The notes below the pieces were generated by a model. That model had not been told where the DNA came from. It was given only the letters and a program-made list of their open reading frames with translations, and did no database searches. This document shows, in pieces, positions 53,068-62,573 of a stretch of 64,000 nt of DNA. How positions within the stretch are numbered: the first letter of the stretch is position 1; each line of letters opens with the position of its first letter. A program made the position numbers and the translations under genes. The DNA is from Desulfobacteraceae bacterium (lineage in GTDB: Bacteria > Desulfobacterota > Desulfobacteria > Desulfobacterales > UBA5852), in assembly GCA_014237395.1 (NCBI GenBank), contig JABZFP010000032.1:62001-126000 (forward strand), read 5' to 3'.

Positions 53068-55497
53068 ATGAGCAACGACAATTTGCCCGGCATCTCTATC
53101 GAGCACGAGATGAAGAAATCCTATCTCGATTATGCCATGAGCGTGATTATCGGGCGCGCGCTCCCGGATGTGCGCGATGGTCTCAAGCCGGTTCATCGCC
53201 GGGTGCTTTTCGCCATGCGGGAACTGAAAAACGACTGGAACAAGCCTTACAAAAAATCGGCCCGTGTCGTGGGTGACGTCATCGGTAAATACCACCCCCA
53301 TGGCGACACGGCGGTCTATGACACCATCGTGCGGATGGCCCAGGATTTTTCCATGCGCTATCCGCTCGTCAACGGCCAGGGCAACTTTGGCTCCATCGAT
53401 GGGGATCCCCCGGCGGCCATGCGCTATACGGAAGTGCGTATGATGCGGATTGCCCAGCACATGATGGAGGATCTGGAAAAGGAAACGGTCGACTTCACCC
53501 TGAATTATGACGAGACCCTGTCGGAGCCGAGTGTTTTACCCGCCAAAATTCCCAGCCTGTTGATCAACGGTTCCGCCGGCATTGCCGTGGGCATGGCGAC
53601 AAACATTCCTCCCCATAACCTTGGCGAGGTGGTCGACGGAGTCATCGCCCTGATCGATGATCCAGATCTCACGGTGGCCGATTTAATCGGCATCATTCCC
53701 GGTCCCGATTTTCCGACGGGCGGCACGATATACGGTATGCAGGGCATTCACGAGGCCTATGAAACCGGGCGTGGCATCATACGGGTGCGCGCCAGGGTGG
53801 CGGTCGAAGTGGATAAACGGGACCAGTCGGAAACCATCATTGTGACCGAGCTGCCTTATCAGGTCAACAAGGCGCGGCTGGTGGAGAAAATCGCCGAGTT
53901 GGTGCGCCACAAAGTCATCGAAGGCATTCGGTTTGTACGGGACGAATCGGACAAAGACGGCATGCGTATCGCCATCGGGCTGAAGAAGGACCAGTTCGCC
54001 GACGTCATCATCAACCAGCTCTACAAGCACACGCGCATGGCGAGCAGCTTTGGGGTCATCTTCCTGGCGATCGTGGACAATCGTCCTGAACTGCTGAATC
54101 TCAAGGAGATGCTGCAGCATTTCATCCGTCACCGCAAAGAAATCGTGGTGCGCCGGACGCGCTACGATTTGAAGAAAGCGGAAGAGAAGGCCCATATCCT
54201 GGAAGGCTACAAAATCGCCTTGGACAATATCGATGCGGTGGTGGCCATGATCCGCCAGTCAAAATCGCCGGCGGAAGCCAAGGACCGGTTGATGGAGGCG
54301 TTTACATTGAGCCCCATCCAGGCGCAGGCGATTCTCGATTTGCGGCTCCAGCGCCTGACCGGCATGGAACGCGAGAAAATTCTCGAAGACTACCACAGCA
54401 CCCTCAAGAATATCGCCTACTACAACGAGATTCTGGCCAGTGAACGCATGGTGCTTGACATCATCAAGAATGAGCTGGTGGAAATTCGCGAAACCTACGG
54501 CGATGCGCGCCGCTCCGACATCGTGGCCGCTTCCCGGGAAATCACCTTGGAAGACATGATTGTCGAGGAGGACATGGTGGTGACCGTATCCCAGCGGGGA
54601 TACATCAAGCGGGCCCCGCTGAGCCTCTACCAGAACCAGCACCGGGGCGGCAAAGGCAAAACCGCCATGGGGACCAAAAACGAGGATTTTGTCAAACATC
54701 TTTTCGTGGCGTCCACCCATCATACCTTTTTGTTCTTTACCAACCTGGGCAAGGTTTACTGGCGCAAAGTATACGAAATTCCCCAGGCGGGCCGCACCGG
54801 GATGGGGAAAGCGATCGTCAATCTGATGAATTTCGAACCGGAGGAGAGGCTGACCACCGTGCTGGCGGTTTCCCAATTCGAACCGGGGCACTTCATCCTG
54901 ATGGCCACCAAGAAGGGGATTATCAAGAAAACGGACCTGATGGCCTACAGTCGTCCGCGCACGGTGGGCATCATTGCCCTCAACCTGATGTCGGGTGACG
55001 AGTTGATCAGCACCCGGATCACGGACGGCACGCTCAACGTCTTCCTCGGCACGGCCAATGGCCAATCCATCCGTTTTCACGAAACGGACGTGCGTCCTGC
55101 CGGCCGAATCGCGCGCGGTGTGCGCGGTATCAATCTGGGCGCCGGGGACCAGGTGGTCGGCATGGAAGTCCTCTCCTATGGACAGACCATGATCACGGTA
55201 ACAGAAAACGGTTATGGGAAACGCACCTCCATCGATGAATACCCGGTGCAGAAGCGCGGGGGGAAAGGCGTTATTACCATCAAGACCAATGCCCGCAACG
55301 GGCAGGTTGTGGATATCCTGCTGGTGGGCGAAGAGGATGATCTGATGCTGATCACCAATTCCGGCAAGCTCATTCGCATGGCCATCGATGGGATATCGGT
55401 TATCGGACGCAATACGCAGGGGGTTAAATTGATCGAAATCTCGGCGGACGAGCGGGTCATCGGTGTCGCCCGCCTGGAAGAAAAAGAAGAGGACTAA
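53068..55497 (+). CDS. gyrA: DNA gyrase subunit A
   Basis: The 809-residue cutting and rejoining subunit of gyrase. The catalytic Tyr lies in AAMRYTEVRM and the quinolone-determining segment reads HPHGDTAVYDTIVRMAQ, with Thr where E. coli has Ser83 and Asp retained at position 87. The C-terminal beta-pinwheel carries the GyrA-box as QHRGGKG (canonical QRRGGKG). The start follows TTGAGGAACCACC. gyrB is not in the window. Confidence 0.98.
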   Translation: MSNDNLPGISIEHEMKKSYLDYAMSVIIGRALPDVRDGLKPVHRRVLFAMRELKNDWNKPYKKSARVVGDVIGKYHPHGDTAVYDTIVRMAQDFSMRYPLVNGQGNFGSIDGDPPAAMRYTEVRMMRIAQHMMEDLEKETVDFTLNYDETLSEPSVLPAKIPSLLINGSAGIAVGMATNIPPHNLGEVVDGVIALIDDPDLTVADLIGIIPGPDFPTGGTIYGMQGIHEAYETGRGIIRVRARVAVEVDKRDQSETIIVTELPYQVNKARLVEKIAELVRHKVIEGIRFVRDESDKDGMRIAIGLKKDQFADVIINQLYKHTRMASSFGVIFLAIVDNRPELLNLKEMLQHFIRHRKEIVVRRTRYDLKKAEEKAHILEGYKIALDNIDAVVAMIRQSKSPAEAKDRLMEAFTLSPIQAQAILDLRLQRLTGMEREKILEDYHSTLKNIAYYNEILASERMVLDIIKNELVEIRETYGDARRSDIVAASREITLEDMIVEEDMVVTVSQRGYIKRAPLSLYQNQHRGGKGKTAMGTKNEDFVKHLFVASTHHTFLFFTNLGKVYWRKVYEIPQAGRTGMGKAIVNLMNFEPEERLTTVLAVSQFEPGHFILMATKKGIIKKTDLMAYSRPRTVGIIALNLMSGDELISTRITDGTLNVFLGTANGQSIRFHETDVRPAGRIARGVRGINLGAGDQVVGMEVLSYGQTMITVTENGYGKRTSIDEYPVQKRGGKGVITIKTNARNGQVVDILLVGEEDDLMLITNSGKLIRMAIDGISVIGRNTQGVKLIEISADERVIGVARLEEKEED

Positions 55498-55502
55498 CCG
55501 TT

Positions 55503-56528
55503 ATGAACACGGACATTGATCAGGACTTGAAGATCGGTGTGGTTGGGGCCGGCAGTTGGGGAACGGCGCTGGCCAATTTGCTCGGATGCAAGGGATACCC
55601 GCTGGATTTGTGGGTATTTGAACCAGACGTCTGCCGACAGATCGCCAAGCAGCACGAAAACAAGGTCTATTTGCCCGGGATCACGCTGTCGCCCAATCTG
55701 CGGCCTACCAACGACCTGGAAGCCGTGGTGTCCGGCAAAGACCTGGTTCTGGTGGTCGTTCCCTCGCACGTCATGCGGGAAACCACCCAGCGCATGGCCC
55801 AAGCCATCGGTTCGGAAACGATGGTGGTTTCCGCGTCCAAAGGCATTGAAAACAAGACCCATCTGACCATGTCAGGTGTTATTCGCGAAACCCTGACCGG
55901 TCTGGGGGACGATCGTCTGGCCGTCATCTCCGGGCCCAGCTTCGCCCGGGAGGTGGTACGCAAAGCCCCCACGGTTGTCACCGTTGCCAGCCGCAGCCTG
56001 GCGACAGCCGAAAAAGTTCAGCATGTGTTTGCAACCCCGTATTTCCGGGTTTACTCCAATCAGGATATGATGGGGGTGGAACTTGGCGGGGCCGTAAAGA
56101 ACGTAATTGCCATTGCCGCCGGCGTCATCGACGGTTTGGGGCTTGGATTGAATACACGGGCCGCCCTGATCACGCGGGGGCTGGTGGAGATCCAGCGTCT
56201 TGGCAAGCGACTGGGGGCTGATCAGCGCACCCTTGCCGGCATCGCCGGCGTCGGCGATCTAATTTTAACCTGCACCGGCGATCTCAGCCGCAATCACACC
56301 GTCGGCAAGAAAATCGGCGAAGGTCTGAAACTGGACGATATCCTTTCGGAAATGCGGATGGTGGCGGAAGGGGTCAAAACAGCCAAGTCCGTTTACAACC
56401 TTTCCCGCAAGGTCGATGTCGAGATGCCCATTTGTCGAGAGATGTATCGCATTCTGTATGAAGAGGCATCGCCGCAGGAGGCCGTTTACCGGCTCATGAC
56501 ACGCGATTTGAAGTACGAGCTCGAATAG
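55503..56528 (+). CDS. gpsA: NAD(P)-dependent glycerol-3-phosphate dehydrogenase
   Basis: A 341-residue enzyme making sn-glycerol 3-phosphate for phospholipids. The nucleotide motif is GVVGAGSWGTALANLLG near 12-28; SGPSFAREV and the catalytic Lys region GAVKNVIAIAAG follow. The start is 5 bp after the gyrA stop with a ribosome site inside gyrA (AGAGGACTAACCGTT), so the two form an operon. Confidence 0.98.
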   Translation: MNTDIDQDLKIGVVGAGSWGTALANLLGCKGYPLDLWVFEPDVCRQIAKQHENKVYLPGITLSPNLRPTNDLEAVVSGKDLVLVVVPSHVMRETTQRMAQAIGSETMVVSASKGIENKTHLTMSGVIRETLTGLGDDRLAVISGPSFAREVVRKAPTVVTVASRSLATAEKVQHVFATPYFRVYSNQDMMGVELGGAVKNVIAIAAGVIDGLGLGLNTRAALITRGLVEIQRLGKRLGADQRTLAGIAGVGDLILTCTGDLSRNHTVGKKIGEGLKLDDILSEMRMVAEGVKTAKSVYNLSRKVDVEMPICREMYRILYEEASPQEAVYRLMTRDLKYELE

Positions 56529-56538
56529 GGATGGCGAT

Positions 56539-57294
56539 TTGACACGGAGGGAAAAGGCCAGTTCCGAGCAGACACGGCCGTCGCCGTCGGCGGATGGCCA
56601 TCGCGGTCGTCTGCGGGATAAATTTTTAGCGGCAGGGCTAAATGGGTTTCATGACTATGAAATCCTGGAACTCCTGCTGACCCTGGCAACCCCGCGCAAG
56701 GACTGTAAACCGGCGGCCAAAGCCGCATTGCAGCGTTTCGGCAATCTGGCTGCCGTTTTTGAAGCGTCTCCACGGGAGCTTTGTGAAGTCGATGGTATCG
56801 GTCCCAAAAATCTTTTCGGTATCAAGCTGATCCCGGCCGTTTGTGAGCGCTATCTGGAAAAACGCCTTGCCGCCGGAACCGCGCTGCATCATTCTAAGGC
56901 GTTGTTCGATTATCTTTACCAAAGCATGCAGGATAAAAAACGGGAACAATTCAAAGTGCTTTTCCTGGATGCCAAAAACCGTGTTCTCGCTATCCGGACA
57001 CTTTTCGAAGGGACCTTGACGTCCAGCAGTGTATACCCGCGGGAAGTGGTTCGGGCGGCACTGGATCACCATGCCGTGGCCCTGATCTTCGCTCACAACC
57101 ACCCCTCCGGTGATCCCCAGCCATCTCCCGAAGACACGGCCCTGACGCAAAAACTGATCAACGCCTGTCAGGTCGTGGACGTGACGGTCCACGACCATAT
57201 CATCATCGGCCGGGGCACCTATTTCAGTTACGCCGACAGCGGGAAAATCGCCGCGATGGCAGCGACGGATGCAGCGCATGCCCCTATGGGATAG
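56539..57294 (+). CDS. radC: RadC family JAMM-domain protein
   Basis: A 251-residue protein. A helix-hairpin-helix (about 60-85; CEVDGIGPKNLFGIK) precedes a JAMM metalloprotease-type domain with EGTLTSSSVYPREVV and the zinc motif HNHPSGDPQPSPEDTALT. RadC's DNA-repair role has been questioned, and its biochemical activity is unproven. A TTG start is used; an ATG 8 bp upstream is followed by a stop in its frame. It is 10 bp after gpsA. Confidence 0.95.
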   Translation: MTRREKASSEQTRPSPSADGHRGRLRDKFLAAGLNGFHDYEILELLLTLATPRKDCKPAAKAALQRFGNLAAVFEASPRELCEVDGIGPKNLFGIKLIPAVCERYLEKRLAAGTALHHSKALFDYLYQSMQDKKREQFKVLFLDAKNRVLAIRTLFEGTLTSSSVYPREVVRAALDHHAVALIFAHNHPSGDPQPSPEDTALTQKLINACQVVDVTVHDHIIIGRGTYFSYADSGKIAAMAATDAAHAPMG

Positions 57295-57394
57295 GGCGTG
57301 ATCCAGCATCAGCGAAGCGCGGTTGGAACAGCCAGCAGAGGTGAACAAATGAAAGCGTTTATCGCATGGCGTAACGCAACAGGATACAAATTCT

Positions 57395-57679
57395 ATGACC
57401 CGTGATGAACGTCCCTACTGTTATGGTAAGTTGGAATGTGTTTTCCCGATGGGCCCCGATGACCTGCGCGAAACACCGGAATCATGCATGGTCTGCTATT
57501 GCAAGACGGAATGCCTGCGGACGGCCATGCAAAGTGCCGATGCGGTTCAGGTGAGGGAAGAAAAAGTGGATCGCGCTTATGCGTCCGGTATGATGGGGTT
57601 TCTGGAGCGATGGGCGCGCAAGAAGTCTCTTCACCAAAAACGCCTGGCCGATCAGGAAAATGAGGCCGGCAGCGATTGA
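57395..57679 (+). CDS. Cys-rich hypothetical protein (94 aa)
   Basis: A soluble protein with six Cys: YCYGKLECVFPMGPDDLRE and ESCMVCYCKTECLRTAM near the N-terminus, then a charged helix. The pattern resembles deltaproteobacterial small proteins that read CYGxLxxVFPMGxxGLR and CxxCxxKxxCLRxA, which I recall as conserved and uncharacterised. AGGATACAAATTCT precedes the ATG. Confidence 0.72.
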   Translation: MTRDERPYCYGKLECVFPMGPDDLRETPESCMVCYCKTECLRTAMQSADAVQVREEKVDRAYASGMMGFLERWARKKSLHQKRLADQENEAGSD

Positions 57680-57771
57680 TGGTGCCGGTAACGACGCATG
57701 GCCGACCCAGGACGATACGCCTTTCCGTTTCCCATGCTCAATGAGGTCATCCAAGGAGTGCACCAATTCCC

Positions 57772-58494
57772 ATGGCCCCTTCCCGACACCAATTATGGCG
57801 CCCGTTCGCCATGGCGCTTGTCGTCCTGGTAGCCTGTCTTTGGGGCTTTTTCTACCGTGATGCCATCGGCCATGCGCTGACCACCTTCTACCATCTGATG
57901 CTGGATCGGGAGAAGACCGAAGCGTTGATCAATGCGTCCGGGGCCTACGGCCCGCTGGTTTTCATGACCGTGCAATTGCTGCAGGTGATTTTGGCGCCCA
58001 TCCCCGGGGAAGCCACCGGTTTTATCGGAGGGTATCTTTTTGGGGCGGCCAAGGGATTTGCCTATTCGAGCATCAGCCTGGCCGTGGGGTCCTGGATCAA
58101 TTTTTCAATCGGACGCATGCTCGGGAAGCGTTTGATCCGAAAGATCATACCGGCCGACAAGCTCCAAAAGATGGATCAAATCGTCACCCATCAGGGGGCC
58201 TTGGTCATCATGCTTTTGTTTGTCTTCCCCGGGTTTCCCAAAGACTACCTGTGCTTATTTTTGGGAGTCACGGTCATGCCCCTCAAACTCTTCCTGTTAA
58301 TGGCGACATTCGGAAGAATGCCGGGAACTCTCATGCTCAGCCTGCAAGGTTCCATGCTGTTTGAACGCATGTACGGGGTGTTTGCGCTTATACTGGGTCT
58401 CTGTGGGCTGGCAATGTTCCTGGCCTATCGTTACCGTGACAATCTTTATCGCTGGATCGAAAAATCGGTCTCTTCCAAGGCGCCTCGCCGTTGA
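57772..58494 (+). CDS. TVP38/TMEM64 (DedA-superfamily) membrane protein
   Basis: A 240-residue protein with five to six spans. The SNARE-associated/VTT core is LLQVILAPIPGEATGFIGGYLFGAAKGF, followed by GSWINFSIGRMLGKRLIRK and the VFPGFPKDYLCLFLGVT motif. Relatives move phospholipids or undecaprenyl carriers across the membrane. GGAG lies 12 bp upstream of the ATG. Confidence 0.92.
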   Translation: MAPSRHQLWRPFAMALVVLVACLWGFFYRDAIGHALTTFYHLMLDREKTEALINASGAYGPLVFMTVQLLQVILAPIPGEATGFIGGYLFGAAKGFAYSSISLAVGSWINFSIGRMLGKRLIRKIIPADKLQKMDQIVTHQGALVIMLLFVFPGFPKDYLCLFLGVTVMPLKLFLLMATFGRMPGTLMLSLQGSMLFERMYGVFALILGLCGLAMFLAYRYRDNLYRWIEKSVSSKAPRR

Positions 58495-58631
58495 CGTAAC
58501 CCTAAAAAAATGGTATTTATAGCAATACGTTATCCGTAGCAGGCCCCATTCTTACCATCAAATGACGACAATTGCAGACCGGGATCTTGAATCGATCCCC
58601 GGGTGCCCCTTCCACAGGACGGGTGAGTCCA

Positions 58632-59693
58632 TTGACATTCTGGAAAGTCAGAGAAGAGCTCAGCGGCGAAAACCGGTTGCGGCGATCCTACTATGAACTT
58701 CTGCGCGATGAACTTGATGCTTTGATGATGCAATATGCGCTGATCGATTCCTACACGCGCTTTCAATGCAGCAAAGTGGCGTTTCCCTTTGTCGAGAAGA
58801 GAGAATTGAAACCGCGTGCTCGGATTCCGGATGTCGAATATGAATGCCAGAATGCCTTTCTCGTCTTGTTTGTCGAGGACACCATCCCACCGGAGCACAA
58901 GAAATATATCCGCTTTTTTGAACTCAATAAAACAACGAAGGCTAATCTGCTGACTTCCAAGACGCTGCCGTTGTCCAATAAATTCGATCGTAATCAGAAG
59001 CACCTGGAGTCCCTCCAATTTCCATCGTTCGTCAAGGCACTGCTACCCGTCGATTATGCCCTGTTGATTCAGCGCGACCCCGCCAGCAAAGCCCGCAACC
59101 GTTACAGCCTGACCCATTTTCATGTCCGGGTGGATTGGCCGATCATCGAAGCGGCTGAAAACCTGGCCCGGGATCTGCGCTACATATCGAAAGATATCTT
59201 CGAGCGGGGTGACAAATATGCAGAAGACCTGCAGAAGAAATTTTTTGAATTCTACGGGCTGCCCCTCATGGCTGGTGGTCGACGGACGGCGGCGATTGTG
59301 GCCGCCCAGTATCTGCGGCAGTTGTCGTGCATTTCCACAGTTTACGCCGGGAGCAGCGAGACCCGCGGGCTGATCCGTATATCCGAGCGGGGCGTTTCCA
59401 AAAGCATTCTGATGCAGCTATCCAAGGACGAGATGCAGAGCCTGGCGGCCACCAACCATATCTCCATCCAGACCTTCACCAAAAATTATGTTGTGTTCCG
59501 GTCCCGCAACCAAGGCGTCTGTATTTTTCAGGCCACCTATCTGCCGACCGACCAGGCGCGTCCACCCGATGACGGCAAACTGCGGGAAATCAAACCCGAC
59601 TTGTCCTGGCTGACCGTCGGCGGGCAGCACATCCTGCCCAAACCCGGCGTCTGGAAGTATCCCCCTCTGCCGTTCAACGTTATTTATTCCTAA
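58632..59693 (+). CDS. Uncharacterised protein (353 aa)
   Basis: No family is recognised. It has no signal peptide or membrane span. It begins with an alpha-helical segment (REELSGENRLRRSYYELLRDELDAL), then mixed strands (NAFLVLFVEDT) and a helical centre (ARDLRYISKDIFERGDKYAED). Its C-terminal third has AAQYLRQLSCIS and LIRISERGVSKSIL, and it ends with PPLPFNVIYS. A TTG start at 58632 (MTFWKVREELSGE) after AGGACGG is preferred; a GTG at 58623 and a TTG at 58572 are also open. It stands alone between TVP38 and the His-rich gene. Confidence 0.72.
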   Translation: MTFWKVREELSGENRLRRSYYELLRDELDALMMQYALIDSYTRFQCSKVAFPFVEKRELKPRARIPDVEYECQNAFLVLFVEDTIPPEHKKYIRFFELNKTTKANLLTSKTLPLSNKFDRNQKHLESLQFPSFVKALLPVDYALLIQRDPASKARNRYSLTHFHVRVDWPIIEAAENLARDLRYISKDIFERGDKYAEDLQKKFFEFYGLPLMAGGRRTAAIVAAQYLRQLSCISTVYAGSSETRGLIRISERGVSKSILMQLSKDEMQSLAATNHISIQTFTKNYVVFRSRNQGVCIFQATYLPTDQARPPDDGKLREIKPDLSWLTVGGQHILPKPGVWKYPPLPFNVIYS

Positions 59694-59911
59694 GGGGCAT
59701 CGCGCATTGCCATCCCGTCTCACCATGGGAGAAGAGATGCTTGTGGCGTAAGCCAAGTTCAGGCTGAGGGATGACGGCTGATGGATCGGCAGGCCTTCGA
59801 ACGCATTTTGCGAACCTCGGTTAGACCGGTCAACCCGCGCGCAGGTTATTGACGCCTGTCGACCATGGGTGTATGTCATGCTCCTGTGACCCCAACAAGG
59901 AGTGATTACCC

Positions 59912-60196
59912 ATGAGTGACCAGCATCACCATCACCACCACGAACACGCCCATGCGCACGGCCCCGTTGACGGGGAACTCACCGAAACCCAGCGGCTTTT
60001 GAAACGCCTGCACCATTGGATTCATCACAACGATGACCATGCCGCCAATTACATCGAATGGGCCGCCAAAATCGAAGCCATGGGACTTGTCGCGGCGGCC
60101 GGACGATTGCGCACCGCAGCGGAATTGACCCATGCCATCAGCCGGGAATTCGAAGCTGCGGCCGCTGCCATTCAACAAGATGAAGAAACGGATTGA
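59912..60196 (+). CDS. His-rich small protein (94 aa)
   Basis: The N-terminus has a His-rich stretch (QHHHHHHEHAHAHG, residues 4-17), suited to binding Ni, Co or Zn. The rest is helical (ETQRLLKRLHHWIHHNDDHAANYIEWA) and resembles the HxWIxHNxxHAxxYxxWA pattern seen near cobalt and nickel uptake genes. The start follows AAGGAGTGATTACCC. It converges on the pterin methyltransferase gene. Confidence 0.8.
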   Translation: MSDQHHHHHHEHAHAHGPVDGELTETQRLLKRLHHWIHHNDDHAANYIEWAAKIEAMGLVAAAGRLRTAAELTHAISREFEAAAAAIQQDEETD

Positions 60197-60207
60197 GCAG
60201 ACCTTAA

Positions 60208-61020
60208 TTATGGCGCGGAAGACCCATCGTTGGCCGTCGGATCCCATGCAAAGATATCGTCATTGAGCAACGTCTGGCAGATCCGCACGGATGCCACGGT
60301 GTCATGGTGGTGGATATCGAGCAGCACCCAGGAGAGTCCTGCCGCCGCCAGCATGGACAAATAGAGTTGCTCGATGCGCCGTTTGAGGTTTCGGGGGCCT
60401 TGACCGGTTGTCAGGTTGGACAACCCGGCGACGGTCCGTACCGGAAAATCGAGCAATTCCGGCAGGCGGCGAACGATTTCCAGAAGATCCCGGTTTCGCC
60501 GAAGACCATCCTGCCAGATCAGTGGAGCGACGACCGGGTCTATGATCAACTGTTCCGTCCGCAAGCCCGCCGAGAGGCAGCGCTGGAAAAGCTCGAGGGC
60601 GATGGCCATTCGGTCGTCCTGATCCGACGGCATTTGACTGCGTCCATCCAACAGATACCCGATCACATCCACATCATATTGGACCGCCAGTGGCAGGATC
60701 TCAGCCATTTTTTGAGGCTCCAGCGAAATGCCGTTGATCACTGCTACCTTGCGGTTGGCTTCGAGGCCGGCTCGCATGGCAACAGGGTTGGCCGTGTCAA
60801 TCAAGATGGGCAGATCGCTCACGGACTGAACGGCTTCAACGCAGAACGCCATTTCCCGGGCGGCATTGCGCCCCAGTGGCCCGGTGTTCAGATCGATGGC
60901 CTCGGCGCCTGCCGCTTCCATGGCCTGAACCAGCACCTGGAAAGGATCCGGGTTCCGGTGGAAAAGGGCGTCGGCAAGATCCGACCGGGTGATCTGCAAA
61001 TTGTCGGCAATGATTTTCAT
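60208..61020 (-). CDS. Pterin-binding (dihydropteroate synthase-like) methyltransferase
   Basis: A 270-residue TIM barrel of the AcsE/MetH pterin-binding family: EAIDLNTGPLGRN (the Asn-x-Gly turn), LPILIDTANPVAM, AVINGISLEP and a late TVAGLSNLTTG. It would bind methyl-tetrahydrofolate and pass methyl to a corrinoid protein, as in the Wood-Ljungdahl pathway, or perform another pterin reaction. It follows the U32 peptidase gene by 12 bp. Confidence 0.88.
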   Translation of the reverse strand: MKIIADNLQITRSDLADALFHRNPDPFQVLVQAMEAAGAEAIDLNTGPLGRNAAREMAFCVEAVQSVSDLPILIDTANPVAMRAGLEANRKVAVINGISLEPQKMAEILPLAVQYDVDVIGYLLDGRSQMPSDQDDRMAIALELFQRCLSAGLRTEQLIIDPVVAPLIWQDGLRRNRDLLEIVRRLPELLDFPVRTVAGLSNLTTGQGPRNLKRRIEQLYLSMLAAAGLSWVLLDIHHHDTVASVRICQTLLNDDIFAWDPTANDGSSAP

Positions 61021-61032
61021 CTTATTGGAATC

Positions 61033-62325
61033 TTAAGGATCAACACTTTTTTTTGACGAACGCTGCTGCGGGGAAGCATCGCTCGGGTCGCGTCGGCGTA
61101 TGAGGTCGTTGGGACGACAGCCCGTCGTAAAGTCGATTTCAATTTTCATCCCGGCATGGGCCACCGTCACGGGCCCGGTTGCCGGATCCACCATGCGGCG
61201 AATCGCTTCTTGCCATACGGGGCGACCGGGGGACAGCACTTCAACGGTGTCGTCCACTGCCAGTCGGTTGCGGACATCGACGACAACCGTGCCGGACGCC
61301 GCGCACGACAGGACCTTGCCGACCAGACGGTGCTCATAGGCCGGACGTGTCAGGCTATAATTGGGTTGGGTCTGCCGGGGGTCACCAAAATAAAAACCCG
61401 TACAGTAACCGCGTTGATTTATACTGTCCAGCGTATCCACCCAGTCCTGTTCGACGCGGAAGCCCAAGGGGTCACGGTAATACGCGTCGAGGGCGGCCCG
61501 ATAGGCTTTGACCGACGACGCCACATAATGAATGCCCTTCATGCGTCCCTCGATTTTAAGGGCCGCGACACCGCTTTCGACAAGTGCCGGAATATGCTCG
61601 ATCATACACAGATCGCGAGCGTTGAAAATATAGGTGCCCCGGTCGTCCTCTCGAACGGGCAGGTATTGACCCGGTCGTTTTTCTTCGACAACGGCATAAT
61701 TCCAGCGGCAGGGATGGGCACATTGACCGCGGTTGCTGTCCCGGTTGGCCAGGAAGTTGCTGAGAAGGCAGCGACCGGAATAGGACATGCACATCGCCCC
61801 GTGGACAAAGACTTCGACCGCAAGCCCGCCTCTGGTGGCGATCTCCTTTATTTCCGGCAGGGAGAGTTCGCGTGCGGCAATGATGCGGTCGGCCCCAAGC
61901 TTTTTCCAGAATTCGGCTGCGGCATAATTGGTCGGATTGGTTTGCGTACTGATATGAATCGGAACGCCCGGCATGAGCTTGCGGGCCGCTGAAAAAATGG
62001 CCGGATCGGCGACGATGATGCCGTCCGGGCGGATTTTTGCCAATTGGGTGAGATAGTTCTGAAGACGCTGCTGCTCCTGATTGCGCGAATAGATATTACA
62101 TGCGATATAGATCCTGATACCGTGGGAACGGCCGAGGGTGACGGCGGCTTCGATTTCATCGAGACTGAAATTGCCGGAGAAATTGCGCAAGCTGAAATCT
62201 TTGCCTGACAGATAGACGGCATCGGCACCAAAGTGAATGGCGGTTTCAAGCTTCTCAAAGTTACCGGCCGGTGCCAGCAACTCGACCGGGCGAGGTGTGC
62301 GGTTCATTACAGGTAAAAGGCCCAT
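61033..62325 (-). CDS. Peptidase U32 family protein (TrhP/RlhA/YegQ-like)
   Basis: A 430-residue protein starting MNRTPRPVELLAPAGNFEK (second Met; first at 62325). U32 markers are FGADAVYLSGKDFSLR and the Cys set in EVFVHGAMCMSYSGRCLLSN and RGQCAHPCRW, which binds an Fe-S cluster. Related proteins hydroxylate tRNA or rRNA (TrhP, RlhA) or act in ubiquinone synthesis (UbiU/V). No canonical ribosome site is seen. It probably starts the operon with the pterin methyltransferase. Confidence 0.9.
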   Translation of the reverse strand: MGLLPVMNRTPRPVELLAPAGNFEKLETAIHFGADAVYLSGKDFSLRNFSGNFSLDEIEAAVTLGRSHGIRIYIACNIYSRNQEQQRLQNYLTQLAKIRPDGIIVADPAIFSAARKLMPGVPIHISTQTNPTNYAAAEFWKKLGADRIIAARELSLPEIKEIATRGGLAVEVFVHGAMCMSYSGRCLLSNFLANRDSNRGQCAHPCRWNYAVVEEKRPGQYLPVREDDRGTYIFNARDLCMIEHIPALVESGVAALKIEGRMKGIHYVASSVKAYRAALDAYYRDPLGFRVEQDWVDTLDSINQRGYCTGFYFGDPRQTQPNYSLTRPAYEHRLVGKVLSCAASGTVVVDVRNRLAVDDTVEVLSPGRPVWQEAIRRMVDPATGPVTVAHAGMKIEIDFTTGCRPNDLIRRRDPSDASPQQRSSKKSVDP

Positions 62326-62573
62326 GGAATAGACGTTGTTTTTAAAAGATGAACCTCTATAGGATAAATCCCTATGGGATGCAACCGCTTGACTTTAGAA
62401 TCCCAGGCCGTATCGTATAGGCAATAAAGTCCAAGGGTTCGATACCCGCTAAGGGATGTCTGACCGCTGGCTTGCAGCGTATGATCCATCGCATGAGTCG
62501 CCCCAACGCGTTCATTGGATTCGATCATCAAGCATGCGGTAGAAAACATGATTGTACCAAAGGAATGACAGAC

